DNA from: Treponema sp.
GTDB taxonomy: Bacteria > Spirochaetota > Spirochaetia > Treponematales > Treponemataceae
Assembly (NCBI GenBank): GCA_016296655.1
Contig: JAEDIW010000043.1
Location: forward strand, 1-20,809
Length of the DNA stretch: 20,809 nt
Direction of reading: 5' to 3'
Shown here piece after piece: positions 1-7,424 of this stretch. The number at the start of each line of letters is the position of its first letter. Position 1 is the first letter of the stretch. The translations under genes and the position numbers were made by a program. The notes under the pieces were generated by a model, which saw nothing but the letters and a program-made list of their open reading frames with translations, made no database searches and had not been told where the DNA came from.

Positions 1-55
1 AAAACTCCAAACGAGGTTGTTGCTTAAACTGTCCTAAAATTTGGGGTCAGTTCAA
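1..55 (-). mobile_element. Probable terminal inverted repeat of an IS3-family-like insertion sequence (body outside window)
   Basis: Read on the minus strand from position 55 leftward, the sequence starts TGAACTGACCCC, continues through an A/T stretch and then GGACAGTTTAAG. This layout (TG start, a CTGACCCC block, then GGACAGTTT) resembles, from memory, the terminal inverted repeats of IS3-family (IS150-like) elements. About 10 nt before the window edge a GGAG motif (plus-strand ctcc, 6-9) stands where the ribosome binding site of a first transposase ORF would be expected. Only this end is in the window, so neither the transposase, the other inverted repeat nor a target duplication can be seen. 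The TGA stop codon of the neighbouring HD-GYP gene (52-54) lies inside this end. Confidence 0.45.
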
Positions 56-1281
56 GGTGCCGTTGTACCCCCCCCGCCTTTACCAACATATTTTATAATT
101 TCACCTATTTCTTTATTTGTAAGAACCCTGTTGATTTTAAGGTCAGTTTCATTTGTTTCAATAGTTTTGGGCCTGCCAGATTCATCATATTCTCCAACCA
201 GTTCAACAAATGGAGTTTTCAGGCTGGCAGGATTTATGTCTGTAACTATGCCAACTTTTCCGGTGGACAGAAAAACATAGGTTCCTATCGGATAAAGTGA
301 CAGACATGACAAAAGAGCCTTTGTAATGACAGGGTCAAACTGCTTGGACTCATTGCGCAGCAGTTCAATAATTGCCTGACTGGTTGTTTTTGATTCTTTG
401 TATCTGCGTTCAGAAATTATTCCGTCGTAAACGCAGGCAATCGAAATGATTTTGCCTATGGGAGAAATATTTTCACCAGTAAGGAATCTCGGATAGCCAG
501 AACCGTTTTCACGTTCATGATGTTCAAGCACACCTCTCTGAATTGCTTCTGGAAAATCTGCCTGCTTTAAAATCTGAACGCCTAAAAGCGGATGCGTCAT
601 CAGCTGCTTTTTTTCCTTTGCGCTGAGGAGCCTGTCTGTCAAATACAGCTGCGGAGGAATTTTAAGCATTCCGACTTCATGTAGTATGGCAGTGATGCCA
701 ATGTCAATCAGCTTGGACAGCGGGAGATGCAGCTGCAGGCCTATTGCCAGAGAAATGACCAGACACCTCATTGAATGATGAACCAGATATGTCCGTGAAA
801 ACGGATAAGTTTCATTCGTAATCCTCAAAAAATATTTGCTGAAATCTTTCATGAAAATGCATAGATTTTTTACTTTGCTGATAATGTCATTTTTGTCAAA
901 GTGAATATGAGTTGAAAAATGCGTATAAACATATTCAGTGTAGGCAATGTACTGATAGTAAATCTGACGAACAGTTTCAAGTTTTTCTATGTCATTTTTC
1001 CGTTTTAATTCATCTTTTTTTTCTATTGCAGATTCTATGAGGCTTGTGTCAGGAAGAGTCTGTCTTTTGATAATTTTTGACTGCATATCCAAAGCCTTCA
1101 TTGGTCCAAGTGACATTTCCCCATCAGAAAAGACCTGTTCAAATTTCCATTCTTCCAGCTCTTGCAGCAGGGATTTTGAAACAGGAATTGAAGCATCAAG
1201 CAGCAAAAAAGTTTTATCAAGAAAAAGCTTCTTTGTAAAATACATGCCGTCTTTTAAGGTTTCTGTCTTTATCGCTCTCAT
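52..1281 (-). CDS. HD-GYP domain protein with degenerate metal-site residues
   Basis: A 409-residue cytoplasmic protein with an N-terminal region of about 150 residues of no recognised family and a C-terminal HD-GYP domain (about 165-300). HD-GYP proteins hydrolyse cyclic di-GMP. Visible hallmarks are HH at 168-169, HP at 230-231, HHE at 254-256 and GSGYP at 260-264. Three canonical positions differ: the HD pair is His201-Glu202, the usual Lys of HDIGK is Met205, and the Asp of the AD.YDA motif is Cys283. Activity is therefore doubtful; it could be a slow or altered phosphodiesterase or a c-di-GMP sensor. The start is supported by GGAGA (1288-1292) six nt before the ATG and by a promoter upstream. 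The 3' end is odd: a run of eight G encodes GGG-rich residues just before a stop codon that falls in the IS-like end, so the natural C-terminus may be replaced. Confidence 0.85.
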   Translation of the reverse strand: MRAIKTETLKDGMYFTKKLFLDKTFLLLDASIPVSKSLLQELEEWKFEQVFSDGEMSLGPMKALDMQSKIIKRQTLPDTSLIESAIEKKDELKRKNDIEKLETVRQIYYQYIAYTEYVYTHFSTHIHFDKNDIISKVKNLCIFMKDFSKYFLRITNETYPFSRTYLVHHSMRCLVISLAIGLQLHLPLSKLIDIGITAILHEVGMLKIPPQLYLTDRLLSAKEKKQLMTHPLLGVQILKQADFPEAIQRGVLEHHERENGSGYPRFLTGENISPIGKIISIACVYDGIISERRYKESKTTSQAIIELLRNESKQFDPVITKALLSCLSLYPIGTYVFLSTGKVGIVTDINPASLKTPFVELVGEYDESGRPKTIETNETDLKINRVLTNKEIGEIIKYVGKGGGGTTAP

Positions 1282-1287
1282 AAAAAA

Positions 1288-1337
1288 TCTCCAAATTTGC
1301 CTTTCTATATTATCGGTATAATTTGCATAAAAATCAA
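1288..1337 (-). promoter_or_regulatory. Promoter and ribosome binding site of the HD-GYP gene
   Basis: On the minus strand a -35 TTGATT (1332-1337) is followed after 17 nt by -10 GATAAT (1309-1314). The Shine-Dalgarno GGAGA (1288-1292) lies six nt before the ATG. Spacing and hexamers fit a sigma-70 type promoter; not experimentally known. Confidence 0.55.
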
Positions 1338-1340
1338 TTC

Positions 1341-1360
1341 AAATTTATCTGTGTAAATTT
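1341..1360. promoter_or_regulatory. Inverted repeat upstream of the HD-GYP promoter (possible operator)
   Basis: AAATTTA (1341-1347) and TAAATTT (1354-1360) form a perfect 7-nt inverted repeat with a 6-nt spacer, ending three nt upstream of the -35 box of the HD-GYP gene. The position suits a regulator binding site, but AT-rich palindromes arise easily by chance and I recognise no specific regulator. Confidence 0.25.
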
Positions 1361-1495
1361 TCTTGATTTTTTTGACTGGTGCCGGAAATTCTCATGCCGT
1401 CATGAAGCTGGTTTATATGTTGCGCTACAAGCTGTTTGAGGGAGTAGAAAAGCGTAGTTATTTTGTGCATGTTCAATCGTAGTTGGCTGCTGGGC

Positions 1496-1535
1496 AAAAA
1501 AAAAGTTGAAAAACCTCACACCGTTTTTCAACTTT
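1496..1535 (-). terminator. Rho-independent terminator of the lepB-PBP-DUF115 operon
   Basis: A perfect 13-bp stem (1502-1514 with 1523-1535) and an 8-nt loop are followed on the minus strand by a run of nine T (plus-strand A, 1496-1504, partly inside the stem). It lies about 125 nt past the DUF115 stop codon and before the HD-GYP promoter, so it separates the two minus-strand units. Confidence 0.8.
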
Positions 1536-1548
1536 AGTAAAACATGGA

Positions 1549-1601
1549 GCAGACACCTTTGCAGGCGTCTGGATGTCTTTTTCCGTCCGCAAACTGTCTG
1601 C
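1549..1601. other. Overlapping hairpins in the DUF115 3' region
   Basis: GCAGACA (1549-1555) can pair with TGTCTGC (1595-1601), or CAGAC (1550-1554) with GTCTG (1567-1571). The two pairings exclude each other. They sit between the DUF115 stop and its terminator, so on the minus strand they would belong to the 3' untranslated region. I see no gene in the remaining parts of 1361-1658. Confidence 0.35.
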
Positions 1602-1658
1602 ACTACCTTTTTAATATCGGTGAAATGCACAAAAAGTTTACAGCAAAACAAAAAAAAA

Positions 1659-3509
1659 TTACAAAATATTGGCAATATACCGTTCTGCTGCCAGTGAAAT
1701 CTGTCCGTAAATTATTTTTGACTTCATCAGGTTTGCCGTTCGTTCATCCTGCGGAAATTTCTGCCTTGCAAAAAGCTGTTCAAGCTGTGCCTGTGTTGGA
1801 AAAACCAGGGCAACAATTTCTTTTCCGTCATTGGCAGAAATTTTTGCATCAATTTCTGAAAGCCTGCTAAAAATTTCAGCATGGCTGCAGTTTTTTTGGG
1901 TTAGAGCCTGATTACACAGGTTAAAAGCTTTTCTGGCATTTTCAAAAAGCTCCTGCAGCGTTGAACAAAGCCGTTTTTTTGTCTTTTCAAAAATCAGCAG
2001 TCTTTGTTCCAGAAGTTTTTCATCTTTTTCAATTGCATTTATTTCAGACTGCTCAAAGAAAATCTGCTTATTTTCCTGACATTCTGGATTTTTCAAAAAA
2101 TCGGAAATAAGCGCAGTTTTTATTCCAGGAACTGCAAGATTTTGCGGACAAAATGTAAAGGTTTTCGCTGACTGAGGTCTTGCAAGGCGACTTTCAAACC
2201 ACCAGGCGAACATTTTCATTCTTGAATCTGTCAGAACTTCATGCCCTGTATAGTCTGTTCCTGTTTCTGTTTTTATTTCATAAAGTGCAGATGCATTTTT
2301 TGTTGCTGCATTTGTAATTCTACTCGATGTTCTATGGACAGCCTCTTCAAAGGTTGAACCTTTTATGTGCGTATTTTTTCCAGGATAACTCAAATCAAGT
2401 CCTGCAAAATAAATGCTGCGCACTCCGATAAAGTTTGCAAAATTCCATGCGCTTGTTGAAACACTGCCTCCGCCATCAATTTTTCCTTTTTCGCCTAGAA
2501 ATTTTTCAAAGTAACTGCCAAGTGGAAAAAGCGAAGAGCATAAAACAGTTTTTCTGCAGTCAAAATGAAAAACTGACGGATACGCCGCTGACTCCGTAAT
2601 CAGCACTGAGCTTTTTGAATGAAGGCCTGCCAGATGCTGGGCTGCCCAAAATTGAGGATCTACAATAACTATAAAATCAGGCTCAACCCCAGCTTTCAGG
2701 CATGCCCGTAAGGCAGTGTCCACACAAATCAGAATCGAACGTTTTTTTATTTCTGCAAGATGTGGAATGATGTCGGCAAGTGAAGGACCTGCTGCAAGAA
2801 CTACGGCATCCAGATTCTCTGCCTTTTTTTCATAAAGCTTTATACCATCCAGTTTTGCAAAAGCTTCAAGGTTACGGCAGCCGTTTCTTTGCCAGAGCGC
2901 AGCAAATTTTTCCAGCGTTTTTGAATTTATTTCATCTTTCTGCCTGTTGCGCTCCAAAAGCTGCCTGAAATTTTCAAAATATTGTCCTGCATGGGCTGTC
3001 TGGCTTTTCTGCTCAAAAAAAATACAGTTTTTTATGCCAGTTTGATTGACTATTCCTATGAGGGTTTCCAGAGAACAGCCGATTGCCAGAATGCATTTCT
3101 CCTGCGAAAAGACAGGCTGCCAGTCCATAACGTCAAGAGCTGCCAGAAAATGTGATGCATCTGGTTCAACTAAAATGATGGTTTTGTTTCTGTGCTGCCG
3201 TGCAAATGCATTTGGCAAATACCCTGCACCAAAGCCCAAAAATACAGCTGCTACATAATCTTTTCCGTCATTTGCCGTACAGAAAGATAGAGCTTCTCTT
3301 TCTGGATTATAGGACGAATGCAGCAAGATGTTATTTTCCCGTACAGTCAGGCTTTCATTCCGGGCTTTTTCCACAGTCCAGAACGGAAACGGACATAAAT
3401 CTTGAGCATCCGTTCTTTCAGCCTGAATAATATGCTGCTCAAGAAGTTCATAAAGTTGCGGAAAACGATTTTTCAGCAGCTGCCTGTTTTTATTCCAATG
3501 TAAGTTCAA
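1659..3509 (-). CDS. DUF115 (MptE-like / Maf-like) family protein
   Basis: A 616-residue protein of the DUF115 family, related to archaeal 6-hydroxymethylpterin pyrophosphokinase MptE and to bacterial motility-accessory (Maf) proteins that modify flagellin with nonulosonic acids. Its substrate here is not known. Visible are an N-terminal Rossmann-like segment (GFGAGYLP, 92-99; VEPD, 114-117) and the DUF115 core: AAGPSL at 239-244, VDTAL at 263-267, DPQ at 284-286, GGGSVSTSA at 346-354 and GLDLSY at 370-375. The last 150 or so residues are helical with coiled-coil character. There is no signal peptide. The start is TTG, supported by GAGGGG seven nt upstream, inside the end of the penicillin-binding protein gene; the 20-nt overlap implies translational coupling. 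Treponemes have periplasmic flagella, so a flagellin-modification role is possible, but envelope neighbours leave room for another glycosyl- or nucleotidyl-transfer role. Confidence 0.85.
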   Translation of the reverse strand: MNLHWNKNRQLLKNRFPQLYELLEQHIIQAERTDAQDLCPFPFWTVEKARNESLTVRENNILLHSSYNPEREALSFCTANDGKDYVAAVFLGFGAGYLPNAFARQHRNKTIILVEPDASHFLAALDVMDWQPVFSQEKCILAIGCSLETLIGIVNQTGIKNCIFFEQKSQTAHAGQYFENFRQLLERNRQKDEINSKTLEKFAALWQRNGCRNLEAFAKLDGIKLYEKKAENLDAVVLAAGPSLADIIPHLAEIKKRSILICVDTALRACLKAGVEPDFIVIVDPQFWAAQHLAGLHSKSSVLITESAAYPSVFHFDCRKTVLCSSLFPLGSYFEKFLGEKGKIDGGGSVSTSAWNFANFIGVRSIYFAGLDLSYPGKNTHIKGSTFEEAVHRTSSRITNAATKNASALYEIKTETGTDYTGHEVLTDSRMKMFAWWFESRLARPQSAKTFTFCPQNLAVPGIKTALISDFLKNPECQENKQIFFEQSEINAIEKDEKLLEQRLLIFEKTKKRLCSTLQELFENARKAFNLCNQALTQKNCSHAEIFSRLSEIDAKISANDGKEIVALVFPTQAQLEQLFARQKFPQDERTANLMKSKIIYGQISLAAERYIANIL

Positions 3510-5364
3510 TGCTCATCCCCTCTGAAACAGGTGTACCAGCTGGCGGTTCTTGAGAAATTACCCAGCCGGTTCCAGTTATATGGACGTTTATGTCGTTTCT
3601 TTCAAGCAGAGGAATGAGATCGCGTTTTGAAAGACCTGTAAAGTCTGGTAAAGTTGAACCTACATTTGTAGGAAGCGTATCTTTTATTGAAACTTTTCCT
3701 GAATGGGCAAGAGATGCCGCATTTCCCCGGCTTATGCCAAGATGATCAATTATTGTGTCAGCGGCTTCGGCAATTACAGGTGCTACGATTCTTCCTGCAT
3801 AAGTTTCACCTTTAGCTTTTTCAATTACGATATACAGAATGATTTCTGGCTGCTCAATCGGAAAGATTGCAAGACAGTTTGAAAGAAAGTCCGTTGTACT
3901 GTAGCCTCCATGAACATTGTCAGCCATTTGCGCAGTTCCTGTTTTTACACCGATTGAAATGTCGCCAAGCTGAGCCCTTGTTCCAGTTCCTGCTTCTGCT
4001 GTTGTTTCCATGCAGCTCAGCACATAGTCGGCAGTTGCCTTGCTGAATGTTCTGTTGTTATAGACAGGTTTATGTTCGTATGTAATATTGCCTTCATTGT
4101 CTGTGATTTTTCTGATTACTGTAAGTTTAAGCGGAATTCCGCTGTTTGCAATTCCTGTTGCAGCCTGAACCATTTGCAGCGCAGAAACGCTGATTTCCTG
4201 GCCTATAGCCATTGTCGGTTTTGAACGGCCTGACCAGAGTTTGTCATCTTTTGTTCGTACGTAGCCTGAGGTTTCTCCTGCAAGTTCTATACCTGTTCTT
4301 GAGCCAAATCCCATGGCACGCAGCCTTCCTAGGAAAATGTCTGTGTCAATTTTTTCAGCAATCTGTGCCAGAGCATCATTACAGGAATATTGCAAAGCTT
4401 CTCTAGCGGTTATTTTTCCATGATGTCCCAGACAGGTTATTTTTATATGTCCGCCTGCAGAAAAAGTTTTTTCATAAACGCCGTCACATATAAATGTTTC
4501 GTTCTGGAAAATTGCCCCTGAATCAAGTGCCGACGCAACCGTAAAAATTTTAAAAACGGAACCTGGCTCGTAAGCTGTCATGGCAGGTCTGTCAATTCTT
4601 GCTTCATTTGCGGCCTTACCATATTCATTTAAATTTGCAGACGGCAGGCTGATGTATGACAGGATTTCGCCTGTTTTTGCATCAGCTGCAAGCAGCATCA
4701 TGGAAGATGCATGTGTGTTTTCCATTGTTTTCTGGGCGATTTTTTCAAGCTTGTACTGAAGGTTTGCGTCAATTGTAAGATAAATGTTGTTTCCGTGACC
4801 TGAATTCGTTCCATTTTTTTGAACAGGGCTTAGAATGGTTTGCTGAGAATATTCAATGCCTGCAAGACCGTTCCCGTCGTCGCCCATATAACCAATAAGC
4901 TGGGAAGCCAGTGTGTTTTCTGGATAGACTCTTCCGGGAATTCTGTCAAAGCGGACGGCATGCAAATCTTTTTCAGGGATTACGCTTTTCAATTCTTCAA
5001 ATGTATTTTGTGTTATTTTCTTCTTTATATAGATGAACGGGAGTTCTTTCGCTGATTTAAGTTTTTCAATAAGTTCTGCTTTGTCTGCATCTATTATCGG
5101 GGTCACAGCTTCTGCAAACCGTTCCAGATTTTTCAAAGAATTTGCAGTTACGCCAAAATGGTAGAAATTTGTCTGAACTGCAAGAGGTTTGCCGTTTCTG
5201 TCAACTATGGAACCTCGCTCGGAAGTTGAGGTTTCTGTAACGATTTCCTTTGCAGGAGCGAATGCAATGCGGCCATACTGAAAAATTACCATTCCCATAA
5301 AAATGAAAATGCCGATGCCTGCAATCCAGAGTCTTTCTTTTTTGAAAAAACTATTTATTTCCAT
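3490..5364 (-). CDS. Class B penicillin-binding protein (FtsI/PBP2-type) with C-terminal PASTA domain
   Basis: A 624-residue peptidoglycan transpeptidase that cross-links peptide stems outside the inner membrane. One membrane anchor is at about 12-34. The dimerisation domain begins at RGSIVDRNG (50-58), and the transpeptidase domain carries all three active-site motifs: SVFK (Ser269-Lys272), SCN (327-329) and KTGT (474-477). The C-terminal 60 residues (LPDFTGLSKRDLI onward, from 572) form one PASTA domain, which in other bacteria binds muropeptides or beta-lactams. Length and architecture match division-type FtsI/SpoVD proteins, but no mraW-ftsL or mur genes are adjacent, so a septal versus elongation role cannot be fixed. 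The ATG overlaps the end of lepB by 10 nt and no strong Shine-Dalgarno is present, so translation is probably coupled to lepB. The 3' end overlaps the DUF115 start. Confidence 0.93.
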   Translation of the reverse strand: MEINSFFKKERLWIAGIGIFIFMGMVIFQYGRIAFAPAKEIVTETSTSERGSIVDRNGKPLAVQTNFYHFGVTANSLKNLERFAEAVTPIIDADKAELIEKLKSAKELPFIYIKKKITQNTFEELKSVIPEKDLHAVRFDRIPGRVYPENTLASQLIGYMGDDGNGLAGIEYSQQTILSPVQKNGTNSGHGNNIYLTIDANLQYKLEKIAQKTMENTHASSMMLLAADAKTGEILSYISLPSANLNEYGKAANEARIDRPAMTAYEPGSVFKIFTVASALDSGAIFQNETFICDGVYEKTFSAGGHIKITCLGHHGKITAREALQYSCNDALAQIAEKIDTDIFLGRLRAMGFGSRTGIELAGETSGYVRTKDDKLWSGRSKPTMAIGQEISVSALQMVQAATGIANSGIPLKLTVIRKITDNEGNITYEHKPVYNNRTFSKATADYVLSCMETTAEAGTGTRAQLGDISIGVKTGTAQMADNVHGGYSTTDFLSNCLAIFPIEQPEIILYIVIEKAKGETYAGRIVAPVIAEAADTIIDHLGISRGNAASLAHSGKVSIKDTLPTNVGSTLPDFTGLSKRDLIPLLERNDINVHITGTGWVISQEPPAGTPVSEGMSIELTLE

Positions 5365-5861
5365 AGAACTTTTCCAAGAATATTTTTTACAGGAACAAAA
5401 CCGTAGGTTCTGGAATCAATTGATTGTGAATAGTTATCTCCTATTGCCAGTACATAACCTTCCGGCACGACGGCAGAATTCTTCATGCAGTCATATTGTT
5501 CTGCAGTTAAAGCAATTTCATTTCCGCCTGTAAAAAGAATATACTGTGAATCAGCTGAATAATCTAGACTGTCGCCGGCAACTGCAACGCAGCGTTTTAC
5601 AACTATTTTGTTATCATACAAGTAAATGATAATATCATTACGTTTTGGTTCCTTCCATTGTACAATAAGTGAATTTGAAAAAGGCAGTGCAATTCCAAAC
5701 GAGATTTTGCTTACACAGATTACAGAATTGTCATGAATCGTATTTTCCATTGAAGAGCCTGAAACCCTCAGAAAATCAAATATAAAAAATTTTATCAAGG
5801 TGCCAATGGCAATGCCTGTCAGAATGAGCGGCAGAATGTTGATTTTTTTTTCTTCGGCCAT
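5355..5861 (-). CDS. lepB: Signal peptidase I (S26 family)
   Basis: A 168-residue membrane-anchored serine protease that removes signal peptides from exported proteins. One transmembrane helix is at about 8-31, followed by the catalytic Ser37 in SGSSM, the catalytic Lys89 in VVKR followed by AVAGD (93-97), and the C-terminal box GDNYSQSIDSRTYG (141-154). It is at the short end of the family, like Gram-positive-type enzymes, without the large extra domains of E. coli LepB. It is the first gene of a minus-strand operon with a class B PBP and DUF115 protein. There is no Shine-Dalgarno; the promoter -10 box ends nine nt before the ATG, pointing to a leaderless or nearly leaderless transcript. Confidence 0.93.
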   Translation of the reverse strand: MAEEKKINILPLILTGIAIGTLIKFFIFDFLRVSGSSMENTIHDNSVICVSKISFGIALPFSNSLIVQWKEPKRNDIIIYLYDNKIVVKRCVAVAGDSLDYSADSQYILFTGGNEIALTAEQYDCMKNSAVVPEGYVLAIGDNYSQSIDSRTYGFVPVKNILGKVLWK

Positions 5862-5867
5862 GATATA

Positions 5868-5908
5868 TTTATTCTAATATGTGTTTAATTTCATGTCGAT
5901 AGAATAAA
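5868..5908. promoter_or_regulatory. Divergent promoter between lepB and the LysM/M23 gene
   Basis: For lepB (minus) a -35 TCGACA (5894-5899) and -10 TAGAAT (5871-5876) are exactly 17 nt apart; the ATG starts 10 nt after the -10. For the plus-strand gene a -10 TAGAAT (5900-5905) lies four nt before its ATG, without a good -35. The two -10 regions form a perfect 9-nt inverted repeat, TTTATTCTA (5868-5876) and TAGAATAAA (5900-5908). Neither gene has a Shine-Dalgarno. Confidence 0.5.
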
Positions 5909-5909
5909 C

Positions 5910-7118
5910 ATGGAAATAATCAGCTATGTTGGAGCAAATTCCAGAAATCAGGATGGGTTTTCAAATTTAAAAATTCGTCCTCTGCTAAAAAGATTACAGT
6001 CAATTGAACTTCCTCTAAAATCCCGTCGAAATGCAAGGTTTTCGCTTGCACCGCAGGCTTGTGTTGTCAGGCATCCTTTTTCTTTGCGTGATTTTTTGAT
6101 TTCTGCAGGTAATGCCGTTGATTTTTTTGTAAAAAACAGCTGGGCTTTTGCTTTGTGCATAGCTACCGCCGCTACTCCTTTTTTGGTAAGTGCATTTGTT
6201 GCCTGGCATTCTTCTTTTGCAACAGGGGTGTCTCTAGAAGAAATTTCTGCTGTTGAAATTGAAATTCTGGACAAGGCAATGAATGATTTTGCTCTTGAGT
6301 CTGGCCGGGAAATTGATGAAAATGGCAACGTGTTGAATGCAGACGGTTCTTCGGCTGTTGTTCCTGCAGCTGATTTCAGACAGAAAGTTACATTTTCTGA
6401 ATATAAGGTTCGCTCTGGCGACACAATTTCTGGAATCAGCAGAAAATTCGGTTTGTCTAATATTTCAACTTTGATTGCTGTAAACGGCATTTCAAATGTA
6501 CGGCAGTTGAAATCTGGTCAGAATCTTAAAATTCCTTCAGCAGATGGTCTTGTGCATAGTGTAAAGTCAGGCGACAGTCTTAGTTCTCTTTCTGTAAAAT
6601 ATGGCGTAACAGTTGAAGATTTGCTTGATGTAAATGATTTGGAAAGTCAGGTTTTAACGGCTGGCCAGATACTTTTTATCCCTGGTGCAAGGCTTTCATC
6701 TGAAACTTTGCGCATGGCGATGGGCGAGCTTTTTACCTGGCCGTTGAAAGGTTCCTGGCGACTTACTTCAAATTATGGCAGACGTGCAGATCCGTTTACA
6801 GGTGTAACCTCTTTCCATACAGGAATTGACATGGCAATGCCGTCTGGTACTCCAGTTTATTCTTCAATGAGCGGAAAAATTGAATCTGTGGGATATACGA
6901 ATATATTTGGTAATTATGTTATAATAAAACATGTAAACGGATATCAGACTTTATATGCTCATCTTACAAAGTCCCTTGTAAAATCAGGCCAAAATGTTGC
7001 GCAGGGGGCAAAAATTGGTCTTGTAGGTTCGACAGGTTATTCGACCGGGCCGCATCTGCATTTTACGGTTTTCAAAAATGGAAAACTTGTAGATCCTATG
7101 ACGGTTTTAAAAAGATAG
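5910..7118 (+). CDS. LysM-domain M23 (LytM-type) peptidoglycan endopeptidase
   Basis: A 402-residue zinc endopeptidase that cuts peptide cross-links of peptidoglycan. A basic cytoplasmic N-terminus (about 1-75) is followed by one membrane segment (about 78-99), a linker, two LysM peptidoglycan-binding modules (about 163-208 and 214-258) and a complete M23 domain (about 277-400). The zinc site is intact: HTGID gives His303 and Asp307, YAH gives His351, and HLH gives His382/His384, so it should be active rather than an EnvC/NlpD-like activator. The long cytoplasmic tail is unusual for the class. The ATG has no Shine-Dalgarno; no later Met lies near, so this start is kept. It diverges from lepB, 48 nt away, and heads a run with the zinc-ribbon and propeller genes. 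Confidence 0.92.
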   Translation: MEIISYVGANSRNQDGFSNLKIRPLLKRLQSIELPLKSRRNARFSLAPQACVVRHPFSLRDFLISAGNAVDFFVKNSWAFALCIATAATPFLVSAFVAWHSSFATGVSLEEISAVEIEILDKAMNDFALESGREIDENGNVLNADGSSAVVPAADFRQKVTFSEYKVRSGDTISGISRKFGLSNISTLIAVNGISNVRQLKSGQNLKIPSADGLVHSVKSGDSLSSLSVKYGVTVEDLLDVNDLESQVLTAGQILFIPGARLSSETLRMAMGELFTWPLKGSWRLTSNYGRRADPFTGVTSFHTGIDMAMPSGTPVYSSMSGKIESVGYTNIFGNYVIIKHVNGYQTLYAHLTKSLVKSGQNVAQGAKIGLVGSTGYSTGPHLHFTVFKNGKLVDPMTVLKR

Positions 7119-7178
7119 CCTCAGGGAGCTGAGTGGAGCTGGTAGCCTGAAATAATTCCAGTTTTGCAGGAGAATGGA

Positions 7179-7424
7179 ATGAATAAAATTCATATTTGTC
7201 ATGGCTGTGGAAGGACAGTTGACAGTTCTTTTCTGTATTGTCCGTGGTGCGGTTTTTCGCGGCTTAATAATAGGGAAACTGATTCTCTTGATGAAGTTTT
7301 CAGACAACTTGAAACCGTTCAGCAGAAAAACTGCGAAAGCCGTCTGGAAAAAATGTACTCTCAGCTGGAAGAGCTTGAAAAGGAACTGGATATACTTGTT
7401 TTGAGTACGGAGATGCATAAATGA
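7179..7424 (+). CDS. Small zinc-ribbon protein with coiled-coil tail
   Basis: An 81-residue cytoplasmic protein of unknown function. It has two CxxC pairs (Cys7/Cys10 and Cys21/Cys24, ten residues between them), as in a short zinc ribbon, followed by a charged, Glu/Lys-rich helix (about 38-72) likely to form a coiled coil. AGGAG (7168-7172) six nt before the ATG at 7179 fixes this start over a TTG at 7164 that would place the Shine-Dalgarno inside the gene. The stop codon overlaps the ATG of the next gene (ATGA), so the two are translationally coupled. It may act as a small adaptor or regulator of its neighbours; nothing in the sequence shows a substrate. Confidence 0.75.
   Translation: MNKIHICHGCGRTVDSSFLYCPWCGFSRLNNRETDSLDEVFRQLETVQQKNCESRLEKMYSQLEELEKELDILVLSTEMHK

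Noticed and set aside
1400..1675. A 91-codon minus-strand frame between the DUF115 and HD-GYP genes.
   Set aside because: It runs through the operon terminator, overlaps the DUF115 3' end and has low-complexity Phe/Lys-rich content without a ribosome binding site.
7119..7163. A short TCAGG/CCTGA pairing with a repeated GGAGCTG after the M23 gene.
   Set aside because: The stem is only 5 bp with a long loop and no T run, so it is not called a terminator.
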